64,000 nucleotides of DNA from Neptunomonas sp. (GCF_016744175.1 NZ_JADGEV010000017.1:18614-82613); one strand, 5' to 3'; positions 26,796-36,339 are shown, numbered from the stretch's first letter. Notes: a model not told the origin generated them from the sequence alone. Numbers and translations are program-made.

Positions 26796-28193
26796 TTATT
26801 TGGGCTCTAAGGGCACAGTCAGGCGAAAGACTATTTGGCTCTCTTTGTTTGTCTGAAGTATAAGCTTACCATGCATTGCTTTACTCGCCTCCATTGCAAT
26901 ACTTAAACCGATGCCAGAGCCTTTTAAGGGCCCACTACGCTTCTTTTTACCTTGATAAAAAGGTTCGAAAATCTTTTTGGCATCTTCTGGCGGGATTGCA
27001 GGACCATTATTCTCAATATCAATGATCAACTGGTTCTCAGATATAGACGCTTCAATTGTGACACGTCCATTCTTATCGGTATAGTAAATGGCGTTCGACG
27101 CTAGATTACCAAGCACACGATGAAGCATGTCTGGGTCTAACTGGACAATAAGTGAAGTTTTCGGAAGAGCCAGCTTTATCGATTTTTCAGAAATCAATAA
27201 TTGCCATGGTGTGACGGCCCCCATTATAGCTTTATAGATATCTACTTTTTGTGTTTGTAAAAGGTGAGGCTGCTGAAGTTTGTTGTAATCAAGTAGTTGC
27301 TCAATCAATTTTTGAAGATTAATACTGCTGCTTTGCAGTAGCGATACAACATGATGTTGTTGGTCATTCAGTACTCCAGGGACTTCTTCAGCAAGTAAAT
27401 CAGCCCCTTCACGCAATGTTGTTAAGGGGGTCTTGAGTTCATGAGAAATATGCTGAATAAATTTACCCTTTAGCTGTTCGAGTTGGAGTAAATGTTGGTC
27501 TAGCCAAACAATTTGGTTATTGAGTTGAACGATCTCTCTTGGCCCACGTATAGGCGTTTTGGGCAGGTTCTCTCTACGCCCTATTGCTTCTATTCGGCTA
27601 CTGAGTTCTGTTATTGGTCGCGTTATTAGGGTAGAAAAGAAAAGCATTAGTGCTAATGTCGTCAGTGCAAGCAGAGCCGTTTGCCACCATAGGTCTTGGC
27701 GGGTTACATGGGCTTGTTCCTGAAGGCTAGCCAGTTCAATTGCCATTTTTTTAAAGCTTTCCTCAGCGAGGTCTCTTGTTAGTTGAGGCAATGAGTTAAT
27801 CGTCTCACTGAAGGGGTCTTCTTGCAGATCGTTAAATAAATCTTGGAATTTTTGCTTTTTATGGTTTTGTTCAGTAATGAACATCTGTATCGATAAATGG
27901 TTATTAAAGCTCTCCACCTGCTCTGCTAGGCGTTCTTGTATTGTGGGTACTTTGAGAATACGGAATTGCGTTGATGAGCGAACGATATCTTCCGCTAGGC
28001 GTTCCAGAGAGTTATTCTGTTGGCTAAGTTCAAGCGATATTTGAGTCTGTTTATAACTTTGTTGTAACTGATTTTCTAATACAATGTTGCTTTTATAAAG
28101 CATGAAACCGATAGGAACATTGATTAAAAAGAAGGCAATAAACACCAGTTGTTTTAATGAGCGTGGCTGCCAAGCTCTTGGTGAGGGGGTCAT
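26796..28193 (-). CDS. glrK: Sensor histidine kinase GlrK
   Basis: A 465-residue membrane kinase: helix 1 (about 14-33), periplasmic helical sensor, helix 2 (about 170-190), HAMP, HisKA domain with the phosphorylated histidine in HISHELKTPLTTLREGADLL, and HATPase with the N box (NLASNAIYYT) and G boxes (GSGIGLSIAMEA). In enterobacteria this kinase phosphorylates GlrR and controls glmY, linking envelope signals to glucosamine-6-phosphate metabolism. First gene of the operon; qseG follows after 30 bases. Confidence 0.93.
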   Translation of the reverse strand: MTPSPRAWQPRSLKQLVFIAFFLINVPIGFMLYKSNIVLENQLQQSYKQTQISLELSQQNNSLERLAEDIVRSSTQFRILKVPTIQERLAEQVESFNNHLSIQMFITEQNHKKQKFQDLFNDLQEDPFSETINSLPQLTRDLAEESFKKMAIELASLQEQAHVTRQDLWWQTALLALTTLALMLFFSTLITRPITELSSRIEAIGRRENLPKTPIRGPREIVQLNNQIVWLDQHLLQLEQLKGKFIQHISHELKTPLTTLREGADLLAEEVPGVLNDQQHHVVSLLQSSSINLQKLIEQLLDYNKLQQPHLLQTQKVDIYKAIMGAVTPWQLLISEKSIKLALPKTSLIVQLDPDMLHRVLGNLASNAIYYTDKNGRVTIEASISENQLIIDIENNGPAIPPEDAKKIFEPFYQGKKKRSGPLKGSGIGLSIAMEASKAMHGKLILQTNKESQIVFRLTVPLEPK

Positions 28194-28298
28194 ATTGCCT
28201 CGATCTCTTTAATGATGATTTGTTGATTATCCTTAATTATGAGTGATAGGTTAAGTCAGATGTAAATAATTGCACTTTTTTGGTAATGACCCTCTTAC

Positions 28299-28610
28299 TT
28301 AAATGCATTGAAGAGAAGCAAAAGTGAGCAGTATTTTGAGTTGACTATTGTCCACATTCTTAGGCAGTGTTAGCTCATTGAGGCTTAAGAAACCATTGTT
28401 GTTCACATCGATTTGAAGAAAACGATCAGATATTTCACTATCCGCCATCGCTTCTAGATAGTTGAGTCGGCCATCTTTATTACTATCGAGGTTTTCCATT
28501 AGCACGACTGGATTTAAATGCTCCAAAGCGCTGATATGCTTAGACTGCATGGGTTCTGCAAAAAGGTGTGTTGTTGTGATAATTGAGAGAATAACAATGA
28601 ATAAGCGCAT
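28299..28610 (-). CDS. Small secreted EF-hand protein
   Basis: A 103-residue exported protein with a signal peptide (MRLFIVILSIITTTHLFAEP) and two calcium-binding EF-hand loops: DSNKDGRLNYLEA, with ligands at loop positions 1, 3, 5 and the acidic residue at 12, and DVNNNGFLSLNEL. It is therefore a plausible periplasmic Ca2+ binder. I start at 28610, where AGGG lies just upstream; the frame is open a further 40 codons, but those residues do not look like a leader. No operon partner. Confidence 0.78.
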   Translation of the reverse strand: MRLFIVILSIITTTHLFAEPMQSKHISALEHLNPVVLMENLDSNKDGRLNYLEAMADSEISDRFLQIDVNNNGFLSLNELTLPKNVDNSQLKILLTFASLQCI

Positions 28611-28853
28611 GGGGTGCCCTTCGAAAAAAAATGATATATCAGATAAAGCAAATCTTAGGCCGAGTTTTATAAAATCACTATTTTTCAATATGTTATAAGT
28701 TTTTTTGATAGAGAGTAGGGCAATTGGCAATACGTTATTGAAGAAAGTGTCTCTTTTTGGAGTCCATGGGGGAGGAGTTGATAAAAAACTTAACTATAAC
28801 AGTGGCTTATAGTGTCTCTTAATAAGGACGGTTTTGTTCGATGTCTGTATATA

Positions 28854-29447
28854 TTAGTTTCTAACTCTTTCAAGTGAGGATAGTAAATGAACAACGATTC
28901 CAGAGTAGATAGCCGGATCTGGCCGTGTAGTGCTCATTACACGTAGTCCCCATATTCCTGTCATTAGCATTTTAGCCAGACTATTACAGTCAGTTTCAGG
29001 TTTTATTTCACCGTTTAATCGAGCGTTCTCAAGCGCAACGTAAAAATGGTGTTCAATTCGGTTTAGGTATTCTGTCACCTTGATTCGAATATCATCATCT
29101 TCTGTGGCAAGTTCTAATAGGGTATTAATCATTAAACAGCCTTTACCAAGCTCATCATTTTCTAATTCTTTGCACATGCAAGAAAAGAAATGAGCGATAG
29201 CGTCAATGGCTGAATCAGATTGTTCCATACATTCGCTAATGCGTGTTAAGCTGCGATTCGCATAATTATCGATAACCTCAAGAAATAATCCTCGTTTACT
29301 ATTAAATGCTCCATATAAGGATCCGGGTTTTAGGTTTGTTGCATGCACAAGATCAGTAACGGACGTGGCGATGTATCCCGTGCGCCAAAAAATTTCCATG
29401 GCTTTATTGAGCACTTCGCTTCTATCAAACTCTGCTGGTCTTGCCAT
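28854..29447 (-). CDS. TetR family transcriptional regulator
   Basis: A 197-residue repressor-type regulator. The N-terminal helix-turn-helix reads FWRTGYIATSVTDLVHATNL followed by KPGSLYGAFNSKRGLFLEVI, the canonical TetR DNA-binding unit. The C-terminal ligand domain (about 75-197) has a CMCKELENDELGKGCLMINT segment of the TetR_C type seen in AcrR/YxaF-like regulators. It is divergent from the lipoprotein gene (86 bases between starts), which may be its target. Confidence 0.92.
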   Translation of the reverse strand: MARPAEFDRSEVLNKAMEIFWRTGYIATSVTDLVHATNLKPGSLYGAFNSKRGLFLEVIDNYANRSLTRISECMEQSDSAIDAIAHFFSCMCKELENDELGKGCLMINTLLELATEDDDIRIKVTEYLNRIEHHFYVALENARLNGEIKPETDCNSLAKMLMTGIWGLRVMSTTRPDPAIYSGIVVHLLSSLERVRN

Positions 29448-29533
29448 TAATCATGGTTCCTGAGTCATCAGTTAATTAAGCAATAATATTGCTAACTACT
29501 TATTTATGGTACAGAGAAAGGAATTCGTCAACT

Positions 29534-30496
29534 ATGAGGAGAATAAAAAAGTGTTTGGTATTGCTGGTCTTCGTTCCAGTTTTTTTATCAGGTTGTGTGG
29601 ATTCTCTAGGATTAAAACAAAAAAATTCTAATGTTGAATTTGTCAGAGGTATTGTAAGTAAGGACGATAGTCAATTTACTATAACACCTTGTTATAGTCA
29701 GGAACGCCGCCGCTTAGATGACCCTAGAGGACTGTTGAAAAAGCACTTCTCCGGTTATACCGGCAGTACTGGGCTGCCTACCTATATGGAAGTGAAAGCT
29801 GAACAAGGGGTTGATTTAGTCTGGCGTATTGATGATGTAATGGTTGCTGGTGGTGGTAGTAAAATGTGCCATGTTAATTTATCCAATATACGTTTTCGTG
29901 CGCAGGGGGGGAATCCTCCGTGGTTAGCAGATGTTTTACCGGGCAGCGTCCGTGTTCAGTCGTATGAAACATTACGCACATTAAATTTTCCCATTGATAG
30001 TTTTGATGGCACTCAAGGCGTATGGGAAAGTTCACTTAAAGGCGTCAAAGGACAGTCTTATTCACTTCGCTTAGAAATTCGTGACCAGCCTTGTACGGAT
30101 GCCCTTAATATTTGGTATCGTTGGAGTACTAGTATGGATCTAAGCGGGAATACATTCCAAGGGTGCGCGCGTCAAGGCGATTTAACTAACCGAGCCTTGT
30201 TAGGGCGCTACAGTAACCTTTTAACAGACAATGAGGCTTTTGTTGTGCTGGATATATTGCCAGAAAATATGGTGTCTATGCTGCTGGATTACCGAAACGG
30301 CCAAGCTTTGATTGTTATGCAAGGGACGTGGCAATGGAAAAGTAATGATAAGTTAATTATCCATTTTACTCAGCAGGATGGGCGCAAGCAGGAGTCAGTT
30401 CTGTTGCTAAGAAGAGCCTATTCAGGTGAATTCGTGCAAGAAGGTTTCTCCTCTGAATTCGGGCGGGCAGGAATTTCTCTTAAGCGCTCAGAGTGA
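29534..30496 (+). CDS. Putative lipoprotein of unknown function
   Basis: A 320-residue lipoprotein: signal peptide with lipobox FLSGC (acylated cysteine about residue 21). I do not recognise the family. The protein is beta-rich, with several cysteines and a C-terminal region (residues about 235-315) that alternates short strands and turns, as in small lipocalin-like or META/HslJ-like domains. I start at the ATG at 29534 because it opens a proper signal peptide; the frame extends 45 bases upstream without one. It is convergent and abutting with the J-domain gene, their stop codons adjacent. Confidence 0.72.
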   Translation: MRRIKKCLVLLVFVPVFLSGCVDSLGLKQKNSNVEFVRGIVSKDDSQFTITPCYSQERRRLDDPRGLLKKHFSGYTGSTGLPTYMEVKAEQGVDLVWRIDDVMVAGGGSKMCHVNLSNIRFRAQGGNPPWLADVLPGSVRVQSYETLRTLNFPIDSFDGTQGVWESSLKGVKGQSYSLRLEIRDQPCTDALNIWYRWSTSMDLSGNTFQGCARQGDLTNRALLGRYSNLLTDNEAFVVLDILPENMVSMLLDYRNGQALIVMQGTWQWKSNDKLIIHFTQQDGRKQESVLLLRRAYSGEFVQEGFSSEFGRAGISLKRSE

Positions 30497-30967
30497 CTAT
30501 TTGTTTAATAGTAATGCTCTTGCTTCGTTAATCTGAGCAGCAAGGTAATCACTTCCCCCTTGGTCTGGATGAAGCCTCTGCATTAACTTTCTATGTGCCA
30601 AAATGATATCTTCCGAGCTACACCCCTCTTTCAATCCCAAGATGTCGAGAGCTTCTTGGCGGCTCATCAGAGAGCCTTTTTGTGTTGTTTTACTTTTTTG
30701 AAAGTTAGATTTTTTGAAGAAGCGTTGTAAAAAAGGTAAGGCTCTGAAGATAAAATTGTATTTTTTGAAAAGAAGAAAAAAGCTGGCCAGTAATGCACCT
30801 ATCCAATGAAGGCGACCTGTGATTGTTAAAATAACAATGATAGCTATTAACAATAAAATCAATAGTTTAAAAAGAGCAAATCTGCGACGGTGTGCGGGTA
30901 AAGATTTCATCCAGAATATTCCGGCAATCAAGATAGTTCCTAAAATGATTATTATTACAGGGCTCAT
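30497..30967 (-). CDS. Membrane-anchored J-domain protein
   Basis: A 156-residue protein with two or three N-terminal membrane segments (about residues 3-20, 32-50 and 55-70) and a short C-terminal J domain carrying the HPD motif (RLHPDQGGSDYLAAQINEA, HPD near residue 133). The QEALDILGLKEGCSSEDIILAHRK helix pair precedes it. The layout, membrane anchor then cytoplasmic J domain, resembles mitochondrial Tim14/Pam18. It probably recruits DnaK to the inner membrane; clients are unknown. Confidence 0.88.
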   Translation of the reverse strand: MSPVIIIILGTILIAGIFWMKSLPAHRRRFALFKLLILLLIAIIVILTITGRLHWIGALLASFFLLFKKYNFIFRALPFLQRFFKKSNFQKSKTTQKGSLMSRQEALDILGLKEGCSSEDIILAHRKLMQRLHPDQGGSDYLAAQINEARALLLNK

Positions 30968-31018
30968 CGTCTACTCAGATTTTTTAATAGATGCTACAGA
31001 GTATAGGGCAGAAGGCTT

Positions 31019-32731
31019 TTAGGGAAGTTTGTTACCTACATACCGTTGGTGTTTTTTCTCTTTAATAAAATGGGTATCGACCATTACAAGACCATCGACG
31101 CAATAATTAAAATTAGCATCAATACCGAAATCCATAAAGCGAACACCACCGGTAGTGCAAAGCTCACTGTACTGTTTATAAAGAGTGGGGACTGATACAC
31201 CTAAATAATTTAGCTGCTCTTTGAGTATTTTAAAATCAGTTTGGTAGTCGTCACCAATAAATACAGTAAGCACGCTTTCTTTGCTTGATAACTCATATGG
31301 CGTGTGTGCCTTTGCTAATCGATTATTATCAGCAAAATAATGTTGATAAAACCATACCAACATATCTTTAGCAGGTTTGGGGTAGCGGTTGCTAAGACTT
31401 ACGGGACCAAACAGATAACGGACATTAGGGTGCTTTTTCAAATATGCACCAATACCATACCATAGATAATCTAAGCTTCGTCTTCCCCAGTAGCGCGGTT
31501 GAACAAAGCTACGTCCCAATTCTATTCCTTGCTCAAAATAGGGATGCATTGCTTCACCGTACTGAAATAAGGTTTCGCTATAGAGGGGGCTATTAGAGTC
31601 GTGAATGAGCTTATGCGCTTCAGCTAGGCGATAGGCACCGGCGATTTCAAGATCGTCCTCATCCCATAGAATTATGTGTCGATAGTAGTGATCATATTTA
31701 TCTAAATCTTTATTCTTTCCGGTGCCTTCTCCAACACATCGAAATGATATTTCTCGTAATCTTCCTATTTCTTGCATAACTGCTGAATCAGGGCAGTGGT
31801 CAAATAGATATATTTTTTTACCGTCGACGGTCTCCCCCAGTAGCTCTGATGCTTTAAGTTCTTGTTTTAGGAGACGTCTATCTTGTGGATGTACAATGGT
31901 TTTTTCTGTGTTAAATAAAGGGCTCTTACGCTTTGCAATACGATATAAATGCTTGCGTACAAGTTTGGATTTTTCGGTTGTCGATATAGGAACCGCATCT
32001 ATATGGCTATAGGGTATTGCTTGGCCTATACGAATAGGAATAATGGTAGATTGCTTATTGAACATCTCTCTGGCCAAAAGCAAGGAAGATAATGATTTAT
32101 GGATATAAGATACGCCGTAAAAGAGAGGAGAGTTTTTTCCGCCTAAATAAACCGGTAAAACGGGTGCATTTGCTTTTCGTGCAAAACGAAGAAAACCGCT
32201 ATTCCACTTTCCATCTTTGATGCCTGTCATACCTGCTCTAGAAACTTCCCCCGCAGGAAATACAATAACGGCCTCCTCGTTTTGCAGTGAATGTATAATG
32301 CGCTCGATATCTTTCTTTTTCGTACCGTTACCCAAATTATCAACGGGTAAAAATAGAGAGCTGAGCTGTTCGAAATGACTTAAAACATCATTAGCAACAA
32401 TCCTAACATCGCGACGAACTTCACCAATAAGTTTGAGAAGCGCTAAGCCATCTAGAGCTCCTAAAGGATGATTAGCAATAATGACGACTCGACCAGATGA
32501 AGGAATATTCATGCGGTCAACATGGCTAAGGCTGTAGCTGAAATCGAAATAGTCCAACACTTTATCAACAAACTCAAAACCTCTGGCTTCAGTATTTTTT
32601 GTTAAAAAAGAATTGATTTCGTCTTCATGTATTAAGCGACGTAGGCAATAAATTGCAGAACGGCGAAGTGTTGCGGGTTTCGCAGAAAAGGCAGGGTATT
32701 TCTGTACCAATGCCTGTTCAATATTAATCAT
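31019..32731 (-). CDS. olsF: Bifunctional ornithine lipid synthase OlsF-like
   Basis: A 570-residue fusion of two acyltransferases. The N-terminal half (about 60-290) is PlsC/OlsA-like with the HxxxxD motif in IANHPLGALDG and the FPAGEVSRAG motif. The C-terminal half (about 300-560) is OlsB-like, with GEAMHPYFEQGIELGRSFVQ. OlsF in Serratia makes ornithine lipids in one polypeptide, the C-terminal part doing N-acylation and the N-terminal part O-acylation. This gives phosphorus-free membrane lipid. Monocistronic; divergent from dinB. No Pho-box was recognised. Confidence 0.85.
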   Translation of the reverse strand: MINIEQALVQKYPAFSAKPATLRRSAIYCLRRLIHEDEINSFLTKNTEARGFEFVDKVLDYFDFSYSLSHVDRMNIPSSGRVVIIANHPLGALDGLALLKLIGEVRRDVRIVANDVLSHFEQLSSLFLPVDNLGNGTKKKDIERIIHSLQNEEAVIVFPAGEVSRAGMTGIKDGKWNSGFLRFARKANAPVLPVYLGGKNSPLFYGVSYIHKSLSSLLLAREMFNKQSTIIPIRIGQAIPYSHIDAVPISTTEKSKLVRKHLYRIAKRKSPLFNTEKTIVHPQDRRLLKQELKASELLGETVDGKKIYLFDHCPDSAVMQEIGRLREISFRCVGEGTGKNKDLDKYDHYYRHIILWDEDDLEIAGAYRLAEAHKLIHDSNSPLYSETLFQYGEAMHPYFEQGIELGRSFVQPRYWGRRSLDYLWYGIGAYLKKHPNVRYLFGPVSLSNRYPKPAKDMLVWFYQHYFADNNRLAKAHTPYELSSKESVLTVFIGDDYQTDFKILKEQLNYLGVSVPTLYKQYSELCTTGGVRFMDFGIDANFNYCVDGLVMVDTHFIKEKKHQRYVGNKLP

Positions 32732-32768
32732 GTTTTTTCCCTGTAGCAGAATTTATATCAGAAATAAT

Positions 32769-32790
32769 ATGGCAGTTATATGGCAGTTAT
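32769..32790. repeat. Tandem 11-base direct repeat upstream of olsF
   Basis: ATGGCAGTTAT occurs twice head to tail in the olsF-dinB intergenic region, about 40 bases before the olsF start. An 11-base period equals one helical turn, as in PhoB half-sites (CTGTCAT-type), but the sequence does not match that consensus well. Confidence 0.6.
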
Positions 32791-32875
32791 TTGACGAGGG
32801 CATGACAAAATTGTGATGGATTCTGGAGGCATTGCTAGTGGTTAGTAAGTAGTGGGACGTATCTGATATTTTAGT

Positions 32876-32881
32876 TATACT
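32876..32881 (+). promoter_or_regulatory. Candidate dinB -10 element
   Basis: TATACT overlaps the left edge of the LexA operator, so bound LexA would block RNA polymerase directly. No strong -35 is seen, as is common at SOS promoters. Confidence 0.55.
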
Positions 32882-32895
32882 GTATATGTATACAG
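32880..32895 (+). promoter_or_regulatory. LexA operator (SOS box) of dinB
   Basis: CTGTATATGTATACAG fits the consensus CTGT-N8-ACAG perfectly with the TA-rich spacer typical of gammaproteobacterial SOS boxes. It ends 16 bases before the dinB ATG. Confidence 0.93.
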
Positions 32896-32911
32896 CTTAA
32901 GTAAAGAATGT

Positions 32912-33967
32912 ATGAGAAAAATTATTCATTGTGATTGTGATTGCTTTTTTGCCGCGGTAGAGATGCGCGACAACCCGGAATATGCTGACATTCCATTAGC
33001 CATTGGCGGGCGCTCAGATAGAAGGGGGGTTATATCCACCTGTAACTATCCGGCCCGTGTATTTGGTATTCGTTCTGCTATGGCTACTGCACATGCATTA
33101 AAGCTATGCCCTTCATTAACAGTTATTCCGGGCGAGATGGAAAAATATCAACATGTTTCAGCCCAAATCATGGCTATTTATCGTGACGTATCTGATTTCA
33201 TTGAGCCGCTGTCGCTAGATGAAGCATATTTGGATGTGACCGATAACGAGCAGTTTCAAGGAAGTGCTACTCGCATAGCACAAATGTTGCGTGAAAGGGT
33301 TTTCAATGAAACAGGTATTATTATTTCAGCAGGCGTAGCACCTAATAAATTTTTAGCGAAAATAGCGAGTGATTGGAATAAACCAAACGGATTATTTGTT
33401 ATTACTCCTGAGCAGGTCGAAGGTTTTGTTCATTCTTTACCCGTAGAAAAGTTGTTTGGTGTAGGCAAAAAAACAGCTGAAAAATTGCAACTATTACATG
33501 TGTACACATGCGGGGACTTGAAAAAACTCTCGGCCATAGATTTAACAGAAAAATTTGGACGCTTTGGGCAACGGCTTTATGAATTAAGTCGTGGTATCGA
33601 TGAGCGCGAAGTCATCACGCATAGAGTAAGAAAATCTATTAGTGTTGAGCACACTTTTGCAAGTGATCTCATTACTGTGGATGAATGTCTCTCTCATATA
33701 CCTGCATTATATGGGGAGTTGATGCAGCGTTTTAATAAGCTTAAACAGTCACGATCGATCCATGGTTCGTTCGTAAAGCTAAAATTTAATGATTTTAGTC
33801 AAACAACCATCGAACAGCGATCTTTAGTACATAATGAAGAACTATGGTCGGCTCTTATGGTACAGGGCTACCATAGAGCAAGTAAGCCTGTAAGGTTACT
33901 TGGAATCGGATTTCGTTTGAAGGATAAAGAAGAGATATCGTTAAAACAATTAACTTTTTGGTCTTAG
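32912..33967 (+). CDS. dinB: DNA polymerase IV (DinB)
   Basis: Y-family translesion polymerase, 351 residues, the same length as E. coli Pol IV. The catalytic acids are all present: Asp8 in HCDCDCFFAAVE, and Asp103/Glu104 in SLDEAYLDV. The thumb helix-hairpin-helix (LPVEKLFGVGKKTAEKL) and little-finger domain follow. The C-terminal five or so residues are where Pol IV binds the beta clamp (QLTFW here). SOS control is shown by the adjoining LexA box. Sixty bases downstream begins a deaminase gene. Confidence 0.96.
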   Translation: MRKIIHCDCDCFFAAVEMRDNPEYADIPLAIGGRSDRRGVISTCNYPARVFGIRSAMATAHALKLCPSLTVIPGEMEKYQHVSAQIMAIYRDVSDFIEPLSLDEAYLDVTDNEQFQGSATRIAQMLRERVFNETGIIISAGVAPNKFLAKIASDWNKPNGLFVITPEQVEGFVHSLPVEKLFGVGKKTAEKLQLLHVYTCGDLKKLSAIDLTEKFGRFGQRLYELSRGIDEREVITHRVRKSISVEHTFASDLITVDECLSHIPALYGELMQRFNKLKQSRSIHGSFVKLKFNDFSQTTIEQRSLVHNEELWSALMVQGYHRASKPVRLLGIGFRLKDKEEISLKQLTFWS

Positions 33968-34026
33968 ACGTTTAATGCGTTACGTTGCGCACTGTGAGCG
34001 TTCAGAAATGGGAGAGGGAGTGTGTC

Positions 34027-34584
34027 ATGACGCTTGATCAACTGGCTTTGCGTGTAAAAAAATTTCCGATTAAGGAAAGTTTTAGAGATGAAGAAGTTGG
34101 TTTGCGTTGTTGTGAGTTAGCGTTGGATGCTTTGTCATCCGGTAATTACGGAGTAGGGGCTGTTTTGTTAGATGCTAATGGCTACGTCTTGATAGAAGAA
34201 AATAATGCTGTTTTTTCTACCCGTTTTTGTTCTTCTGCTCATGCTGAGATGAGAGTAATTGATAAGTATGAAAGCGATTTTAGAGAAACGTATCCGCCAG
34301 GCCAGTTAAAACTCGTTGTATCTTTGGAGCCTTGTCCAATGTGCCTGTCTCGAATATTACTCAGCGGTATTGGCGTAATTAAGTATTTAGTCAAAGATTC
34401 TGCAGGCGGTATGGTAGAGCGCATGAGTGATATGCCACCTGCTTGGCAAAATTTAGCGAACTTGCAGTCGTTTTATCATGCCCATGCAAGTGATGAACTA
34501 TGCCAACTAGCATTGGAGCTTTCACAGCATAATATTGTTTATTTGCGAGAGGCCTTGATGAAGCAACGTGGTAACGAAAAGTGA
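34027..34584 (+). CDS. Cytidine/deoxycytidylate deaminase family protein
   Basis: A 185-residue zinc-dependent deaminase of the CDA/TadA fold. The zinc site is HAEMR (histidine ligand and catalytic glutamate) with EPCPMCLSRILLSG (two cysteine ligands). It is close to TadA/guanine deaminase in motif spacing but has a long C-terminal tail and an N-terminal extension, so the substrate (nucleoside, base or tRNA) is not clear. I start at 34027 because GGGAGAGGGAG lies six bases upstream; an in-frame upstream TTG has no support. Possibly co-transcribed with dinB. Confidence 0.85.
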   Translation: MTLDQLALRVKKFPIKESFRDEEVGLRCCELALDALSSGNYGVGAVLLDANGYVLIEENNAVFSTRFCSSAHAEMRVIDKYESDFRETYPPGQLKLVVSLEPCPMCLSRILLSGIGVIKYLVKDSAGGMVERMSDMPPAWQNLANLQSFYHAHASDELCQLALELSQHNIVYLREALMKQRGNEK

Positions 34585-34779
34585 GCCTGCATTCTAAAAA
34601 ATAGAGGGTAGTTATAAACCAGCGACGCTTTGGATAAGGCTAATGATTATAGATACGTTATATAGTCGAGTCTTTCCTGACACTGCTGTGCATTTCTGTT
34701 AAAATTCGCGCCTTTTAAATCTTCCCTAGAAATTATTTTTAATTTCAAAGATCTCTTCAAAATTCAATCGGGGCTATGA

Positions 34780-36339
34780 ATGTTTCAACTGCTCGTATCT
34801 AAAACTCAAAGTATGAAAAACGATGTGCTTTCTGGATTAACGGTATCTTTGGCGTTGGTGCCTGAAGCCGTAGCCTTTGCTTTCGTTGCTGGCGTCGAGC
34901 CTTTGGTGGGTCTATATGCAGCGTTTCTTGTAGGTTTAATCACTGCGACTATCGGTGGCCGCCCAGGAATGATTTCGGGGGCAACGGGTGCCTTGGCGGT
35001 TGTTATGGTGAGCTTAGTTGCTCAGCATGGTGTTGAGTACCTATTCGCGACAGTAGTGTTGATGGGTATTTTACAAATGCTTGCAGGGGCTTTCCGGTTA
35101 GGCAAGTTTATACGTTTGGTGCCTCACCCTGTTATGTTAGGTTTTGTAAATGGCCTTGCTATTGTTATCTTCTTGGCCCAGATGAAGCAGTTTAAGTTTG
35201 CTGATGAGTCGGGAGTGTTTCATTGGTTGCAAGGTAGTGAAATGGGCATGATGCTAGGATTGGTCGCCTTAACTATGGCTATTATTCATTTCTTACCAAA
35301 ATTGACCCGCGCAATCCCATCTTCATTAGCCGCCATTCTAGCTGTCTCTTTATTGGTTATTTTCCTCGACCTAGATACGCGAACTGTTCAGGATGTGTTG
35401 GTTAATATGACTGGGGATGCTGACGCTACAATAGCTGGTGGGTTACCGATGTTTAGTATCCCAAGCGTACCTATATCCTTTGAAACGTTCTATATCATCC
35501 TGCCTTATGCTGTTATTTTGGCTGCAATTGGTTTGATTGAATCTTTGCTAACATTGACGCTGATTGATGAAGTTACTGAAACTCGCGGGCGTGGCAATAA
35601 AGAATGTGTTGGTCAGGGTGTCGCAAATATCGTCACTGGCTTCTTTGGTGGTATGGGTGGTTGTGCCATGATTGGCCAGAGTATGATCAACATAAACTCG
35701 GGTGGACGAGGGCGAGCGTCAGGTATTTCTGCTGCTTTGTTCTTGCTCGCATTTATTGTTGTAGGGGCGAGTCTTATCGAGATGATCCCTGTTGCCGCAT
35801 TGGTCGGGGTGATGTTTATTGTTGTGATTGCAACGTTTGAGTGGGCTAGCTTTCGTTTATGGGGTAAAGTGCCCAAGGCAGATTTACTGGTTGTTTTGAC
35901 GGTTACCGTCGTTACGGTAATGAGTGATCTCGCCATTGCCGTTGTGGTGGGTGTCATCATGTCAGCTCTTATGTTTGCTTGGAAGCATGCTAAGCATGTT
36001 GAGTTTGAAACTTGGACGGAAAGTGAAGGGAAAACAAAAGTTTATCTTTCTCATGGGCCACTGTTTTTTGCGTCAGCGCAGAGTTTTAGGGATAACTTTA
36101 AAGCTAAAAGTGATCCGGATGATGTGATTATCGACTTTAAAGATTCTCGTGTAATGGATCACTCAGGGATTGAGGCGATTGATGCAGTCGCTGAACGCTA
36201 TATGGCGGCAGGGAAAACGTTGCACTTACGTCACTTAAGCCATGAGTGTATAGCGTTGCTTGAAAAGGCAGGAAGCTTGGTTGAGGTCAATCTCATAGAA
36301 GACCCTGACTATAAAATTGCTGATGACCGACTTGCATAG
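34780..36339 (+). CDS. SulP family anion transporter with STAS domain
   Basis: A 519-residue permease with 12 or so membrane segments and a C-terminal STAS domain (about 410-500, [19 protein letters not shown]). The N-terminal signature [20 protein letters not shown] and the [17 protein letters not shown] loop are typical of SulP. Family members move sulfate, bicarbonate or other anions, and the substrate cannot be assigned here. Monocistronic, convergent with the HopJ-like gene. Confidence 0.92.
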   Translation: MFQLLVSKTQSMKNDVLSGLTVSLALVPEAVAFAFVAGVEPLVGLYAAFLVGLITATIGGRPGMISGATGALAVVMVSLVAQHGVEYLFATVVLMGILQMLAGAFRLGKFIRLVPHPVMLGFVNGLAIVIFLAQMKQFKFADESGVFHWLQGSEMGMMLGLVALTMAIIHFLPKLTRAIPSSLAAILAVSLLVIFLDLDTRTVQDVLVNMTGDADATIAGGLPMFSIPSVPISFETFYIILPYAVILAAIGLIESLLTLTLIDEVTETRGRGNKECVGQGVANIVTGFFGGMGGCAMIGQSMININSGGRGRASGISAALFLLAFIVVGASLIEMIPVAALVGVMFIVVIATFEWASFRLWGKVPKADLLVVLTVTVVTVMSDLAIAVVVGVIMSALMFAWKHAKHVEFETWTESEGKTKVYLSHGPLFFASAQSFRDNFKAKSDPDDVIIDFKDSRVMDHSGIEAIDAVAERYMAAGKTLHLRHLSHECIALLEKAGSLVEVNLIEDPDYKIADDRLA

